Assembly: GCA_022497155.1 (NCBI GenBank)
Contig: MU385761.1
Span: forward strand, 331,913-395,912
Length of the DNA: 64,000 bases
DNA from: Whalleya microplaca
Taxonomy: Eukaryota; Ascomycota; Sordariomycetes; Xylariales; Xylariaceae
Reading direction: 5' to 3'
Each line of letters begins with the position of its first letter. The stretch's first letter is position 1. Of this stretch, positions 22,409-35,653 are shown one piece after another. Under the pieces are notes generated by a model, which did not search any database, had not been told where the DNA came from, and worked only from the letters and a program-made list of their open reading frames with translations. A program made the position numbers and the translations under genes.

Positions 22409-25400
22409 ATGGACGATTTCCTCACTCCTGTGAGCCAAACCTATCGGAGATCTACCCAGGATGATAGACCGTTGGGTATTTCTAGGCCCGTTGCATCAGT
22501 CCCGGAAAGCCAAGGCGGCTTTGGAGGCTCTTCACCAGAGGAAGCTCTCCAAGCGCTGAAAAGTCAGCCAAGCTATGATACCCTAGTCTCAATCCTAAAA
22601 TACCTACGCAAAGGCTTGAAGGGCCGGCATCCGTTTAATATCCGGACACCAACTCCCCAAGGCGCGCAAATTGTGCATGTTCTGGTCACAGAGATCGTTC
22701 CAAACTACTGGACTGTGCTACAAGAAGGATCCAAAGGCCAGGATAGAGATATTCATTTGCTTCTTTCATGCCTGCAGAGTCTCACGGGAATCAATGCCGT
22801 GCTAGCTTATTTACGAGCTCTGCTTCGCGAAGCAAGATCGGACCCGAAAGCCCTCAAGAACTCTCACGTTGTCTTTAACCTCAGCTCTGCTCTAGAGTTA
22901 CTATCGAGGCTTCTGCAGGGAGACGATTTAGTCCAACAAATCTGGAGTAGCATCACGTCCTTGAAAAATTCCACCCAACTTCGACCCATGCGGCAAGAAC
23001 TCATCTCACTGATCACGAATGGGAAAATTACATCATTATCCGCAGAAGCCGAAGATATTTGTCGTCAAGCAGACAAGCTGAGTGAGGATGTTTGGGTTGG
23101 TAATGATAAAATATACAGTGAATGGCTGAGTCGCAATCTCATGCACTGGGCTAGGTCAGAAGTCGATGATGATAGCCTCAAGTTATGTGCAGAGATCTTA
23201 GCAAGAGCAATAAGATTAGGCCGCCCTGGTAAGTGTTATTTTGCAGCGTCGTCATCGTCTACTAACAACTTTGCAAGAAAGTTTTATCAACACGATGTTT
23301 ACAGACCTGCTACTTAAAGATAAGGATCAACAAGCCACATTTAGGCAATTGTTAAATCATTTTCCTCCTCTTGAACAACGCAGAGTCCTCCTAGTAATTC
23401 TAAAGCTACTTTCTGATAACTACCTGAACTCCATAGACAGCAACGACACGGCAGAAGATCATCCTATTATTTCAGCAGCAGTTGGTGCATTAAAATTAAT
23501 AACAGAGAATGATGAAGCACGAAAGAACACTCTTACAACCTGGTTGACCAGTGGATCTGGAGCGGGAATTGGTGAAGGCTGTGGTATTAGACGGGCAGTC
23601 ATTGCCGCTCTCGCTGACGATAAGGAGGCTATTTCAGTCGTCTTAGAAAAGAGCCTAACACAATTTGGTGACCAGCTATACATCAGGCATTCTCCCACAC
23701 TCCAACAAGAAGGTAATATCACCAACTATAGACTTCATTTCAGAGCTGACGACAGATCTAGCTCATGCCCAAGTATTGCTTCTTAGCGCTGGGTATGCCC
23801 ACAGGCTTGCCCCCATCAAGCTTACCATTCTATTACGATCAAGTCCTTATCTCAACGGTATTTCCAATCGAATTGCTGCATCCCACACCCGTGCCCGGTT
23901 TCTAGGCATGGTGGTCGGCGAAGCGCTCTCTAGCCTTGTGCATGGCAAAGAGACGAAACTCGATTTTAAAATGGACGAGATGGACAGCGATGAAGCAAAG
24001 TGGTATAAATCTCTGATACATATATCAGACCAGGCTGGGCCATTGGATCCTTTAAAGGCATTGTCGACTCCGCCGAGGGCAACAAATACGCCAAAACCAG
24101 CAAAGTCGGCCACGAAGCCGGTCTCCAAGCCTAGCAAGTCACTTCCCAAGACAGGTTTCGTCATCGAAGAAGTCGAGGACGAAGATGAAGACGAAGATGC
24201 AGATTTAGTGCCCTATGCAAAACCTGATTCGGACGCTGAGGATTCAGATGACGATCCTACACTGATAAATCGCGTCAAGCCCAAAGCCCCGGTTTATGTT
24301 CGAGATCTTATCGCATATTTTCGGGATACTGAATCCTATGATAGACAGAGGCTCGCTCTAACGACAGCACCAGCATTGATCCGGCGGAAAGCAAATTATG
24401 GTACCGAAGTCAGTTCACATTCAGAAGAACTCGCCACACTCCTTGTCGGCCTGCAAGACAAGTATGAGTTTGAGGACTTCCACAACCTGCGCATACAGGG
24501 AATGGTTTCGATTGTGGTAGCACAGCCGAAGAAGATGGGGCAATGGTTTGCCAAAACCTTCTTCGACGGCGATTATTCTTTGTCACAACGGGCGTCGGTA
24601 CTCATTGTGCTAGGCCTCAGCGGTCGTGAGATAGCGGGGTTCGAGACATCCGAGTATGCCTCTGCCGCCCAATTCCCATCCAAGACACTTCCCGCCAAAG
24701 TTGAGAAGTACTATACCCTACCTTCATCATCAAGCAAGATTGAATCCTCAGCCACCAATCTCAAGTCTCTCCCTCCGAACGCACTCGACAACCTCGCTCA
24801 ATCTCTCTCACAAACGTTCCTGGCGCCGCTAGCCGCAGAAGCTGCCGACGCAGCAACAGGCCCGGATGCACTAAAGCTCTCTTCATTTACCTCACGCCTG
24901 CAGTCCCAGTCATCGAAGAACGGAAAAGGAAAAGCAAAGCCGCGCATACGGTCTATCCCTAACACCACTGCTTCCCTCATATCGTCATCATTCTTCTTCC
25001 CCCTGACCTCGCGCTTCCAGGCGGCAATGCACTCGGCCTCCGCCGCGACAAGGGGCATCCTCTTCGACCCGTACCTGCTAACCCTGTATCTGAAGACGCT
25101 CGCGCTGCTCCTGCACGCGGCGGGCCCCAGCACGCTCGCCCTCCCGCAGATGACGGCCGAGTTCTGGGACCTCCTGCTCGGCGTGCGTGGGCAGTGCATG
25201 GGCGAGCTGGCCGTCACGCAGGCGGTGCTGTTCGGGCTCATGGCGCTGCTGGACGTCAACGAGGGGGACATGCGCCGGCTGTGCGAGAGGCAGGGCCGGG
25301 AGGTCGTCGAGAGCGTCGAGTGGGTTAGCGCCGTGTTCGAGAAGACGCGTGGTGGGGGCGGCGGGGAGGAGAACGAGGTCAAGATGCTGGCGGCGGGCGT

Positions 25401-25473
25401 GCTGATTAGACTGCGTGAGGCTGTGGATAAATACCAGGCTGTGCTGATGGGGGATCTGATTGGGTTCACCTAG
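22409..25473 (+). CDS. TEL2: telomere length regulation / PIKK chaperone protein TEL2
   Basis: TEL2 (TELO2) forms the TTT complex with TTI1 and TTI2, and with HSP90 and R2TP it stabilises PI3K-like kinases (TOR, ATM/Tel1, ATR/Mec1). The 988-aa product has an alpha-helical N-terminal solenoid, an acidic linker (EEVEDEDEDEDADLVPYA) typical of the CK2-phosphorylated stretch that contacts R2TP, and the conserved C-terminal domain from APVYVRDLIAYFRD (near residue 595) through DRQRLALTTAPALIRRKA to SLSQRASVLIVLGLSGRE. Exons are 22409-23228, 23278-23712 and 23762-25473. Both introns are very short (49 bp each) with TACTAAC and CTGAC branch sites, and splicing gives LGRPESFINTMF and QQEAHAQVLLLSAGY. 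The 3' third is more GC-rich than the 5' part. Confidence 0.93.
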
Positions 25474-25758
25474 GGAAACAGCCAAAACACGTGCGTGTAG
25501 TTTTACTCTTAGACTGAATTAAACTATAATTTTCTATTCGTATGAATATAACCATGGTATAGGCAGATCATCAGTGGTGAACCATCAAGACGCTCTCAGA
25601 TTTTACATCTGCTTAATGTAGCGCACTTATGGGCATGAGAATACCTGATAGCCGACGCAAGCAGGTTGCATTCTTTTCTCGCCCTCGCCCTCACCTCCCA
25701 TCTCCCACCCCCTCTTCTTTGGCAAAAGGGGCGGCCTTACCACTAGGGTGGTGCACGA

Positions 25759-28361
25759 TTAGTTGTTGTTAGCCTCCTGGTCAGATGGCCTCCTCTTGAC
25801 TTTCTTGAGGAAGCCTTGTAACTGATTCAGCATCAAAGTCGTGTTCTTGAAAATGCTTCCCGTGACGACCCAGGTATAAGCAAGCAGAGACATCGTGAAG
25901 CAGCTAGATGAGCGGCTCCAGACCCAAATGATAAAAACTGCGGATAAAATATACGTGGCCATGGGTACGAAGACAAAGCTGGTTGCAAACCCGCTCGGTG
26001 TTGTAGTTTGTGAATTCGGTGTCAGGACTGGTATCGCCCAGAATGTCTGCATCGTTCCCGTTTAGCGTCGCATTCCTCTTCTTCAGGAACTGGTGGGACT
26101 CTAGCCATACCGCCATGAAGCTCAGCGGGGTGTAGATCACTGTAACAACAGTAAAGGCCCCAATGAACATGTTAAGCATCTTTGCTTTGAGGGCCTCACG
26201 CAATGAGGAGGCATTGAAGAGCTGTGTGATTGGGTATCGAAGTCAGGCATGTTCTAATCTGAAACGAATGCATGGAAAAGAAGGGAGAAAAACATACTCC
26301 ATCTCGCAAACTTTCCACCTCGTCCTTTTTCCGTCGAATGCGTTCTTTCAAGAGGTTGGCCCGAAGTGTGAAGAAACTTTTTACCTTTTCAAAGTTCGCC
26401 TCCAAATGCTCTATGTCCAGGGGCCACACGTTCTCATCTCGTGGACAATATTGGTGGCGCCAGTCTTGCCACGACTCAAATTGGCCAATCAATTCCCTGC
26501 TGAGGCCTTCAATACCATCTTCCGTCTCTCCGATCCAGTCCTGAAATACACGAAGAAGCTGAAGCACCGTGAAATATTGTTCCGATAGTTGAAATGAGTC
26601 GTCAAACATTAGCTCTTGCCATCGATCCCTGTCGAGCGTATCTTGCAGCTAAATGTTTCGGTCTGTTAACCTCGTCCCACATGCTAACTAAAAGAAGGCG
26701 ACATGTTACTAACCTGGATGCTGACCATGTCATCAATTTTGGTCATCATGGCATCCCAGCATCTCCTCCAATGATCGATAGCTCTGATGAGCACTACTAG
26801 AAACTGGAGGAAACCGGCAGCGCCCGCCCCGCAGTCTTTCAGGTCAAGATCACGATCTACTCTGCCAGAGAGAGCTGGCAAAAGCGAACCACGCTCATGA
26901 AGCCCATCTAGTTCTGTGTCGTAGTCTAACCACGCAGTCACAGTGTATTTGATGACGGATGGCCCGTTGGTGATAGAACTCTTCCTCATAACGAGCGAGA
27001 CTGAAATGAGAAACTCAACAGCGAATTGATCACCAGCCCTGGAGAAGCCTGGAAGCCTGGCCGCCTGGCGCTTGAGGGGAATCCCAATAGATTCTGGAAA
27101 AATGCCATAGCCGTGCTTAAACCGTTTGACCCGGCGACCTCCCTCATCAGGGATACAAGAGCATATGTTGAATCGAATGCAGAACCAGTCGCCATTGGCG
27201 AAGTCTCCTGTACTGTGGAGGAGAGGAGTAGTACTTTGAATCGGAAACCAATTGCCAAGGGTTCCAAAGCCATTAGATGTAGTATGGTTTGGGGCAAAAA
27301 GGCTTTCGAGAAAAGCAATCGTTGGCATGGTTAAAATACTTATGGAAATATTTGGCATGATCTGCCTAAGAAGCAAGAGGTGCCGTTAGTTTGGACAATC
27401 CGTCCGCTGAAGGTTAGATGCCTTATAATCCGGTATTCGGGGGGTTGCCTTACCACAAAAGGTCATCTGAAGGGTGGAGATAAACGTCAAACCCATGGAA
27501 AAGCCCCTCCAGGAGAGGTTGGTCACCGTTTAGTACAGACCTGCGACAGACGTAAGACGTACCCGTATCCAAGTTTAACGCATCCAGTTGCCACAGGAAG
27601 CAAGGTTTTCCCTCTCGTACAATCACTCTACCAAACGTCGTTGGCCATGCTCTTGATACTTGGCTAGAGAAACAATTCCAGTTGTCGTCTTGACTCAAAT
27701 ATTCAAATAGCGCGAGTTGGTCGATTCTGATGAGTTTCATAGTCTGTCTTTGATTTATTTGTGGAGGATAAATTCGCCGAGGCCAGAGAGAAAATGACTT
27801 GAATATGGATCGAGTTGAAATTTCTGGCTCTTGAAATGCGATGGTAAAGGGCTTGCAGTATAACAGGAGCTTTTGGAGAACTTGGAGGTTTAGCCATTGA
27901 CTTCCAAGTAATTTCAGTCGCTCTTCTGTTGGAGCATATTGTTGAACCAACATATCAGATAGTGTTGATTCATAGAGTCTCGCCTCATTATTATTGTGAG
28001 AAACATTAACGTTCTTATATAAAGCCATGCGACTAGGAAGGCCTAGATTTCGTCCTGCGCAGTTGCTGCCGTTGAGCCAGTTATTCAACGTGCTTGAAAC
28101 AATGCAGGCATTGACTGCTTCATTGGATAGAAGTCGTTGTCGCTCCTTGGCTAAGTTGGCCTTGAAAACACGCATCGGATTGTGGAGGTCGTGTGCCGAT
28201 GGCATGGAGAAATTTCGAGCTAAGCTGGAAGCTGAGCCTGGGCCTATCTTTGGATTATTTATTATGGAATCTTGACGTGGGTTTGAGTATCTCCTATCCC
28301 ACATAGGGAGATGTGGTTGTATTTTCTTTTCGCTGGCCATGTCGGTGACTTTGAATGCCAT
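25759..28361 (-). CDS. CorA-like membrane protein, fungal hypothetical, 769 aa
   Basis: This is a five-exon gene on the minus strand: 28361-27454, 27365-26714, 26648-26298, 26221-26111 and 26046-25759. All junctions keep frame (W|QIMPN, Q|LQDTLDR, DG|LFNASS, FMA|TFWAIP). The layout matches the large fungal group with a divergent N-terminal domain and a CorA-like end: a coiled coil (ANLLKERIRRKKDEVESL), the LFNASSLREALKAK helix, then FTVVTVIYTPLSFMATFWA (first membrane span, about 653-675) and FVFVPMATYILSAVFIIWVW (second). True CorA magnesium transporters have GMN after the first helix; here it is absent, so transport is doubtful. The first in-frame ATG is at 28361. The family function is unknown; similar proteins are often variable between strains. 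Confidence 0.75.
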
Positions 28362-31300
28362 CCTGGCGAAGGGGCTAGTAGCCGCCAGGTAGTTGGGAGT
28401 AAAGCGTGAAATACAAGGAGTTAAGCGAAAATAGTTTTCTCGCAAAATAATCACAATCCTCCTTCATAAAAATGAGATTAACTATTAGTTTGATTTCCTA
28501 GAGGCGAGCCTTAGTTTTAAATATTAATAGGCGACCCTGAAAAACGCCTAATCGCAGTTTAGTGCAATGCAGTTGACGTGTCTAGCATCATTATATACCT
28601 AATTATATATCTACAGTTCTTCCCAGGTCGCAAACTGCCTTGCCATAGGAACTCTACATTTCTAGACGATAGGCTTACTGTTCATGGTGCTAATAATAGA
28701 TGATGAATTTGTTTACGTCCGAATGTATCTACCTAGATCCACAACGACGCCGCCATGGCGTACAGGGCGGCTAGAGTATCTCAGAGACAGAGCTAGCGTT
28801 TCGCGTGACAAAAGAAAAGTGCACCAATAATAAAGCGTGTATACTTCCATCTTATTCGACGCCTTTTTGTGTCACCTGCTTGACCGGCATACGGTGGCGT
28901 CGGAATTATGCCCGTTGTGATGGTGGGTAGCACTAGATGCACCAGTCAGCACACGACTGAGCCACATACCTCCCAAAATGGTACAAGAATATTAAGACTG
29001 ACCCTGATATTCTTGTGTTGGCCTATATGGTACGATATGCCCAGTACCATAGTACCATAACTATTGAAAGGAGAATGTGGAATAATGCAAGCCAGAGGGT
29101 ACTCTAGAGGTAAATGAGGACACCTTGGTAGTAACGAATGAGAGGAGTACGCAAAAGAATGGCTAAGGAGGTAGAACAGTAGAAAGAGCTATAGCTGGAG
29201 CTAAGGGATTTCTGACTTCACTGATACTAAGGCAAGTGCATTACTTTATAGATCGCTAGTCAACTCAGATTTCAGTGGTTTCAATATCCCTGAGCCTAAG
29301 ACCCTATTAATCTGAATAATAATTATACAGAAAAGGGGAAGGCAACGGAGGCCGGGGGGGCAGGGGAAGGGAGAATGTCGGGTTGAGAGTCGGGGGACCT
29401 AGATACCATGGGGGGCTTTGCTAATGGACCGTCTATGGTGTCTTGAATACTAGACAGCGACACCAGAAGGCACCTAGGAAAGTTTAACCATTTCTATTCA
29501 GTACGCCCTTCACTGCATTTTATATATAGTACGGGTTAGGTAGGAGCGGCTCGTTCATATTAATCATCCCTAACCATAGAGGCTTAAGGTAGTAGCAGCG
29601 AGTATTTTTCATCTTTAGAAGTAACGAAGACGTAATAGAACATAATTCAGGCCGGCAGTATATTACAGAACACGATTTTAACTACTTGGGCAGCCCAGCT
29701 CCACGATAGAACAAATATCAAAACAATGACTATACATTAAACGACAATGGCACCTATACAACTATCTCAAACATCGCATTCCAGTGAGTATTTAGATTAG
29801 GCATAAGTGACGAACTAAATGTAAGTGTAATTTTCTTGGTGGTAAAAAAGGTAGTCAGGCCATAGAGATGGTGCAGGTTACAATGAGACGGTTGGAGCGA
29901 GACAGGAGACAATGTGTTAAAGAGAGTAAGGAGGAATAATGGATAGTAGATTCTATAAAACACCAGACCCAATGTAATCTCGATCCTTGTTACCTTCATT
30001 ATAACTAGGCAGTGGCGGAGACGACTTAGATGTCCATCAACGAAGGCGTAAGCGAGCCCATACTCCTCCTAATCAGGAAACAATGCAAGACACGAAGGTG
30101 TACCTTAGTCAATGTTTCCTCAGCAGATTTCTTGGAAGTCCAACCCCAACAAACTGAGCCCTGAAGCTTAATTGGTCCCAACTTTGGAAGTGAGCATGGA
30201 TAAGAATCTTGAAGAGAAAGCTTAAGCAGCGCAAGCGAGGTATGAAGGTGCCACAGTAACAGTAGTCTGTAACAGTGTTACATTTTGAAGTTTCAGGCTT
30301 TGGGATTGAACTCGCCATTGTCTATCTCAATATATTCCTATATGAAAGTCTGTAGTTCACACCTTGGAGCTCATTACTCTAGCTAAACACTTAGCTTGTG
30401 ATGGACGTTTAGACTTAGAAAGACATTACTGTCACCTGGATAGAGTCAGTATTATAATAGTCTTGATGGTGAGTCTGTCTTTTCATTTAACAGTTAAACT
30501 AATCCATTATCAAAGTTGAAGGTAGTTCGTAGTTTCTACTATTTTAACTTCGATCCACCTCCCACGTGTTTCAATCCTTCACAGAAACGACCACGCCCGC
30601 AGTTGACAACTAGAACAGGGTACGCTTTCCTTTCTGCTAAGTCTCAAAGTTCATATATTATGCTTCTATTGACCTTTATGATACACCTTCAACCAAATTC
30701 AACTTTTCCGAGTACCAAGTGACAACCCATCCGGTACTACCCTTTCACCTACCGCTCATCCTAATTCTGCATCCGACCCAGTCACTTTCAATCAACTACG
30801 AACAATTATACTTTCAACCCTCAAGCACTCTCGCTGACATCTTATCATATCATTACAGTGTGCACAAATGGGCCACTGATCACTTCATCGGGTCGAGGCG
30901 AGAAATGAATCCATTGATGAGCCTAGAGCAACAATGGTGACTGTGGTACAGATCATCATGACAACACCCAGAACTATAGGATCCTGCGAGAATCCTTTTT
31001 ACACTCTCCTCGACCTATTTTTGTTGTCCAAATGACACCACAACATGTTCTGCTTTTGCTCTCCCACATGGTCGTTGTTTTGAACCGCGGACGTGCTATT
31101 CCCCTCCCTCGAAGGCGACTCTAAAGGTCAGCGTAATTCCAAGAAAGAGAATGATGGCAAAACGCTCTCTAATGCGTCTGCAAATTTTAGATTCGTCCCA
31201 CTTTGACAGAAATCAAGAAACCTAGCAACTAAGTCTCCAACGACGGAGTAAACGATCATATAGTACACAACGAGTACATCCTCGGAATGGTATTCCAACT

Positions 31301-32817
31301 ACCCAAGCCGAACAAATGTGACGCCAGTCCCGTTTCTGCATAGTACAAAGGAAATGATGAAGTGATTCTGTTCGCTCAAGGTAATAAACACATGAATCCA
31401 ATTGAGTTAATCACTTCTACACCGTTTATAACATGCTCAACCCCACCTCGACGATGTCATTAACATTTTGCACAGGGTCTCTTTCATTCTGTTTTGGACA
31501 ATCGCCGGACTCGTCGTCTTTATCAATCTCGTGGTTGCTCTCGATCGACACTCTAGTCCATTGGTACTGGCAGTTGAGCTCGAAAGAAAATGGATGCTGG
31601 CATTATTGTCCTCTGCTTGGTTGTGGGGCCCTTATCTGCAGTCCCAACCGCCGCAATAGTCCTTGGTTCGAATCCCCATTGCTACCAAAGTCATACCCCA
31701 CCTTTTCCCGTCACTGCTGTCGATATGATCGAGTCTGGATGTTTCCTTCTAACGTCTTGAGAGGCTCGTCTCGGCGGCCGCCGTAAGTATTTCTCATTTA
31801 CATCATTCGTCCGTTTCTTACAAGCTGCGCAGGAAATCATGATGACATCCCATTCGGTCCCCCCCTAATCAGATGGCTAAGTCTCGGCTGTCGAAATATT
31901 CCATCTCCGAGCAGTCTCAGTCAAACAACTGCTGCTGGGAGAGCATCAGAGAAAACCTGTGCGGCAGCCGATGGGAATCGCATGAACTAGCGGGTAATGC
32001 ATCACTACATAGACAGCTACTATCTGGTGGTTGTCCTTATGGAGGCTAAAGAGACTCTCCTCAGACAATGTCGACCACAGGGATACTACCAGGGAGACGA
32101 CCTCCAATACCAAAAACGACGGGGTGGGTGCGTTCTGCACTGTTTATTACCCTTTCATTGTGCTTCTGTCGCGATGCTTTGCCTTGGCGAGCCAGAGCCC
32201 TCTGCACACACCATCCTTCCTCTCTAGCATACTTCCCTTCCACTACATCTTCCCGTCGGTGTTCCTGCCACGCAATCCGTTAGGGACGGATATTGTAGTG
32301 AGTGGGGTACTGAGGAAGGTGGGCATATGCTTCTCCTCATCCTTGCTCTTCTACCATCACTACATTTGCACATCAGATAGCTTCGTCGAAAGGGATTCAG
32401 ACTTTATCACCAATGCCGTTGGCACACAGCTTGAAGCGTAATGTATCTAGTGTTGTCTCTCCTGCTGTAGCGTCCACAATGAGGAATAATCAGTACGCAA
32501 TCAAGTTCTTGAATAACAGATCAACATGCTTACCTAGTGACCTTCGCTCGCGTATCTTACGCCACGGGGAATTAGTCCTTGGTTATTACCGGCTTAGCAC
32601 ATATCACAATCACATTATCACAGAACTAAAACAACACCCTCAAGCGCATCTGGAACAAACCCAACCAAATCCATTGTGGTATCTTCAACTCCTAAAAATA
32701 ATAAAAAGGGTGTGGCCTAACAACCACCACCCCACCAATTACTCCATACAAAATCTCCCACTATCCCACTCCCCCGTCCCCCTTATCCCACCTCCCAAGC
32801 ACCCCAAAACCCCCCGA
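28362..32817. other. 4.4-kb gene-poor stretch
   Basis: I see no defensible gene. ORFs of 60-135 codons between 31.4 and 32.4 kb are fragmented across frames and include hydrophobic pieces (for example FILFWTIAGLVVFINLVVAL at 31.5 kb). These could be a decayed or unusually spliced membrane protein, but I cannot assemble one. A B-box-like GGTTCGAATCC occurs at about 31665, without a foldable tRNA around it. Confidence 0.4.
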
Positions 32818-35653
32818 TTATTCCACCCCTTCATACCCCGACCCCGATCCCAACCCCGAACCAGACCCCCGTCCCGCGCGCCGCGGCTCGATCCCCTCGA
32901 CCTGGCGGCCGAGGTGGGCGAGGTGGTCGCCCAAGCTGCCAATGAGGCGGCGCATCTCGTCCGCCACGTCGGCCGAGGAGACGCGGGCCTCCATGGCGGC
33001 CGAGGAGGGCGGGTCGACGGGCGGCAGCAGCTGGGAGGAGCGCGGCGTCGCGTCGCGGGGGTGGTGGTGTTGGGGTGGGAAGCCGGGGTCGGCGGCATGG
33101 CTCACGCCGTTCTGGTGGTGGTGGTGCTCTGGGCCGGGGCCCCCGTTCTCGTCCGTGGTGACGATGCTCGGCTCTGACGCCGCCTCGGCGATGGTGCTAG
33201 CTATCTGCGTCGAGTACTCCGAGCCGTCCGACACGTAGATGGACGGCTCGCGGCTGGTGACCGGGAGCGGGGCGTAAACGGAGGCGTGCCGCTCCAGCTC
33301 GAACGGCTCCCGCGTGCCGCCGAGGTCGGACCCCGTGATGGAGGGGACGTCCGAATTTGCGGTCGACGGGCGGGTGAACTCTGGGAGGGACGGCTCCGGC
33401 ATGCTCATGTCTAGGTCGATGAGGCTGGTCACCGACATGCGGTCGTGGGTGGAGCGTGGTTCGTCTATGCCGTAGCCCTGTGAGGGCAGCCCGATTGGTT
33501 CGGTGGGGTGATGTTGGAGCCGGGGTCTTTCGAAACTCTCGAAGTTCTCGAAGTCGTCCGTAGAGCCACCTTCGTTGAAGGGGAAGTGTGACATCTCCGG
33601 CTGAGCGGAGGCGGGAGGGATACTAGTCGGCCATTGCCAATCGGGTGTATGGCGCCCGCTGTTGATATCTGCTGGGTCACTCAAAGGTGCTCTATCCGCA
33701 ACACTCGCGCCTGCAAACGACCAGTTGTTATCCATCGAAGCACGCGGTCCAGGGCCAGGGCCAGGTCCAGGTCTGATTGTACCCATATCAACGAAGTTTG
33801 AGAGGTCACTACCACCAAGGGAGGCATCAAGGTCGATCAAGGACTCTCGAAGCGTTGCGTGGAGCGAATCATTACGTAGCGGTAGATCAGAGGTAGAGGG
33901 GGGCTCAGTCGGCATGGGTTCTGGAGCTACGGGCGGGGGGCGGCCATAGTACATGCGAGAGTTCTCATCGTAGTTCGAGATAGTGTTCGGGTCAAAGACC
34001 TTCTCAAGAGGAGCTTTCATTGCAGCTAGGACTTGCGGGGGTGGGCGGCGGCGTGACTTTCCCTTAGGTCGGGCTGTGTCCTCACCAAAAGTAGTAGGGA
34101 AATCGATAGCTGAGCCATAAACGTCTCGGACTGCTTCAACATCGGATCTATCATCTGAGTCATCGTGTAGCTGCTGGTCAAATGCGAGCGTAGTAGAGAA
34201 ATTCCATTCGTCGGTGGCCAATGAGGTCGAACCGAGATCAATAGGAGCTTGTGCTCCACCTGCAGAGAAGAGAGATTTTCTGCTTCCACCACGCTCTTCC
34301 CATAGCTTGAAGGCTCTTACTAGGTTCGCGAGCGATGAAGCAGGGTATCGTGAGCTGGTATTGGCGATATAAGGGTGTTCTTGGACTTGCTCAATTGTGG
34401 GGCGCTTTGAGGGGTCTTCTTCGAGACAAAAGGCGACTAGGTTTTTGAGCTGTTCTGTGTACTGATCTCCAACAAGGCGGGGAAGGTGTTCTCGCAGATA
34501 ATCTCCAAGCTGAGGTAGGCCAACATTTGCCCTGACATTCGGTGGCAATCCTGATGCGATTTCATATACCATAGACCCAAAGGCCCATATATCAACCTCG
34601 GTTCCGTACTGTGAGTTCTGATCAAAGAGTTCCGGTGCCATCCAGTGAGGCGTCCCAATGAAAGTTGACCGTTTGTCCAGCTTTGTCTCCATCATACCAG
34701 CGACTCCAAAATCACATAGCTGGACAGCCCCAACTTCAGTAATCAAAACATTCGCACACTTAATATCACGGTGTATAATGCCTTCTTTGTGAACCCAACG
34801 GATTGCAACAGCAACTTCACGTAGAATAGGGATGATCCACTTTTCCTGCAATCCTCCCGGTGCTGTAGGTTTCATGAGAGTCGCAACACTTCCGCCGGCA
34901 CAATATTCCGTCACCATCCACATTGCTTGACCGACCGGTAGAGCTTCAATGACGTGGTTTATGTTTTGAGCACCCGACTGACTGAGACGGTGTAGGGCAT
35001 TGATCTCCTTGAGAATCTCACTATACGTGTCTGCGAGCTTGGGGTTCAGTGTATCACTTTCATCAACATCGATAATCTTGACCGCCACCACGTTCGCAGT
35101 CTTCAAATCTGTCGCTTTGTAGACGCGACCGAAGCTGCCTTTGCCAATTAACTCAGTGAGCTTGTAGTTAGGGGCTGGCTTTCCAGATCTTTGGCACTCT
35201 TCTTGGACCGCCGACTCCATTCGCCTAGCATCCTCAAGTGCCTTTTGGCGCGTCGTCGTAAGTCCGACGCCATCCACTTCAAGAGTTGCCATGGGTTCTC
35301 TGGGGCTCCCGGCTCGGGGCTATAAGACTGGTTAGAAGGTGGTCTCAGGTTATAGCAAAGACAAATCGCAATATGTAAGGATGATAAGTTCTCATGTAAG
35401 ATAACGGGGATAAACCAAAAATCAACACATAAGACAAAACAAGGGTTGCTAGGAGGATAAACTAGATGGTAATATCATGATAGACTAGACACGCCGCGAC
35501 TGTTACTTGCATGAACTGAGGTACGTGAGCCCGCAGGTCCGGTGACCACCTGCCGGGATCCAGCCCTAGTCCCGCTGCCACATAAGGGCCCCCGCGAAGC
35601 GCTGGGTTTGGCGCGAGGAACGGGTCGTTGATCGTATGCAACATTGGATTCAT
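32818..35653 (-). CDS. Ste20-family germinal-centre kinase (Kic1/MST-like)
   Basis: GCK-type kinases act in MOR/RAM or septation signalling; which branch this one serves cannot be told from the sequence alone. The kinase domain has GKGSFGRVYKA, the VAVKI lysine (about residue 130), HRDIKCAN, DFG and the GTPHWMAPE activation-segment end, all intact. A long disordered C-terminal half follows, with Asp-rich repeats and a (GP)n run. Exon 2 (35319-32818) alone encodes an 824-aa form from an ATG at 35292. However, CTAAC plus TTATAG at 35320 and an open frame upstream of that ATG point to a first exon, 35653-35507 (MNPMLHTINDPFLAPNPAL...), joining as QFMQ|PRAGSPREP for 882 aa. The intron is 187 bp. 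The kinase call is firm and the extra exon is inferred. Confidence 0.9.

Noticed and set aside
31640..31700. tRNA-like GGTTCGAATCC at about 31665
   Set aside because: The T stem does not pair beyond two bases and no matching acceptor arm is found upstream.
31433..32441. Several overlapping ORFs with hydrophobic stretches
   Set aside because: They lie in different frames with no joining splice sites that give a coherent protein.
32413..33177. 254-codon plus-strand ORF over the kinase 3' end
   Set aside because: It is antisense to the disordered C-terminal tail of the kinase and a by-product of GC-rich codons.
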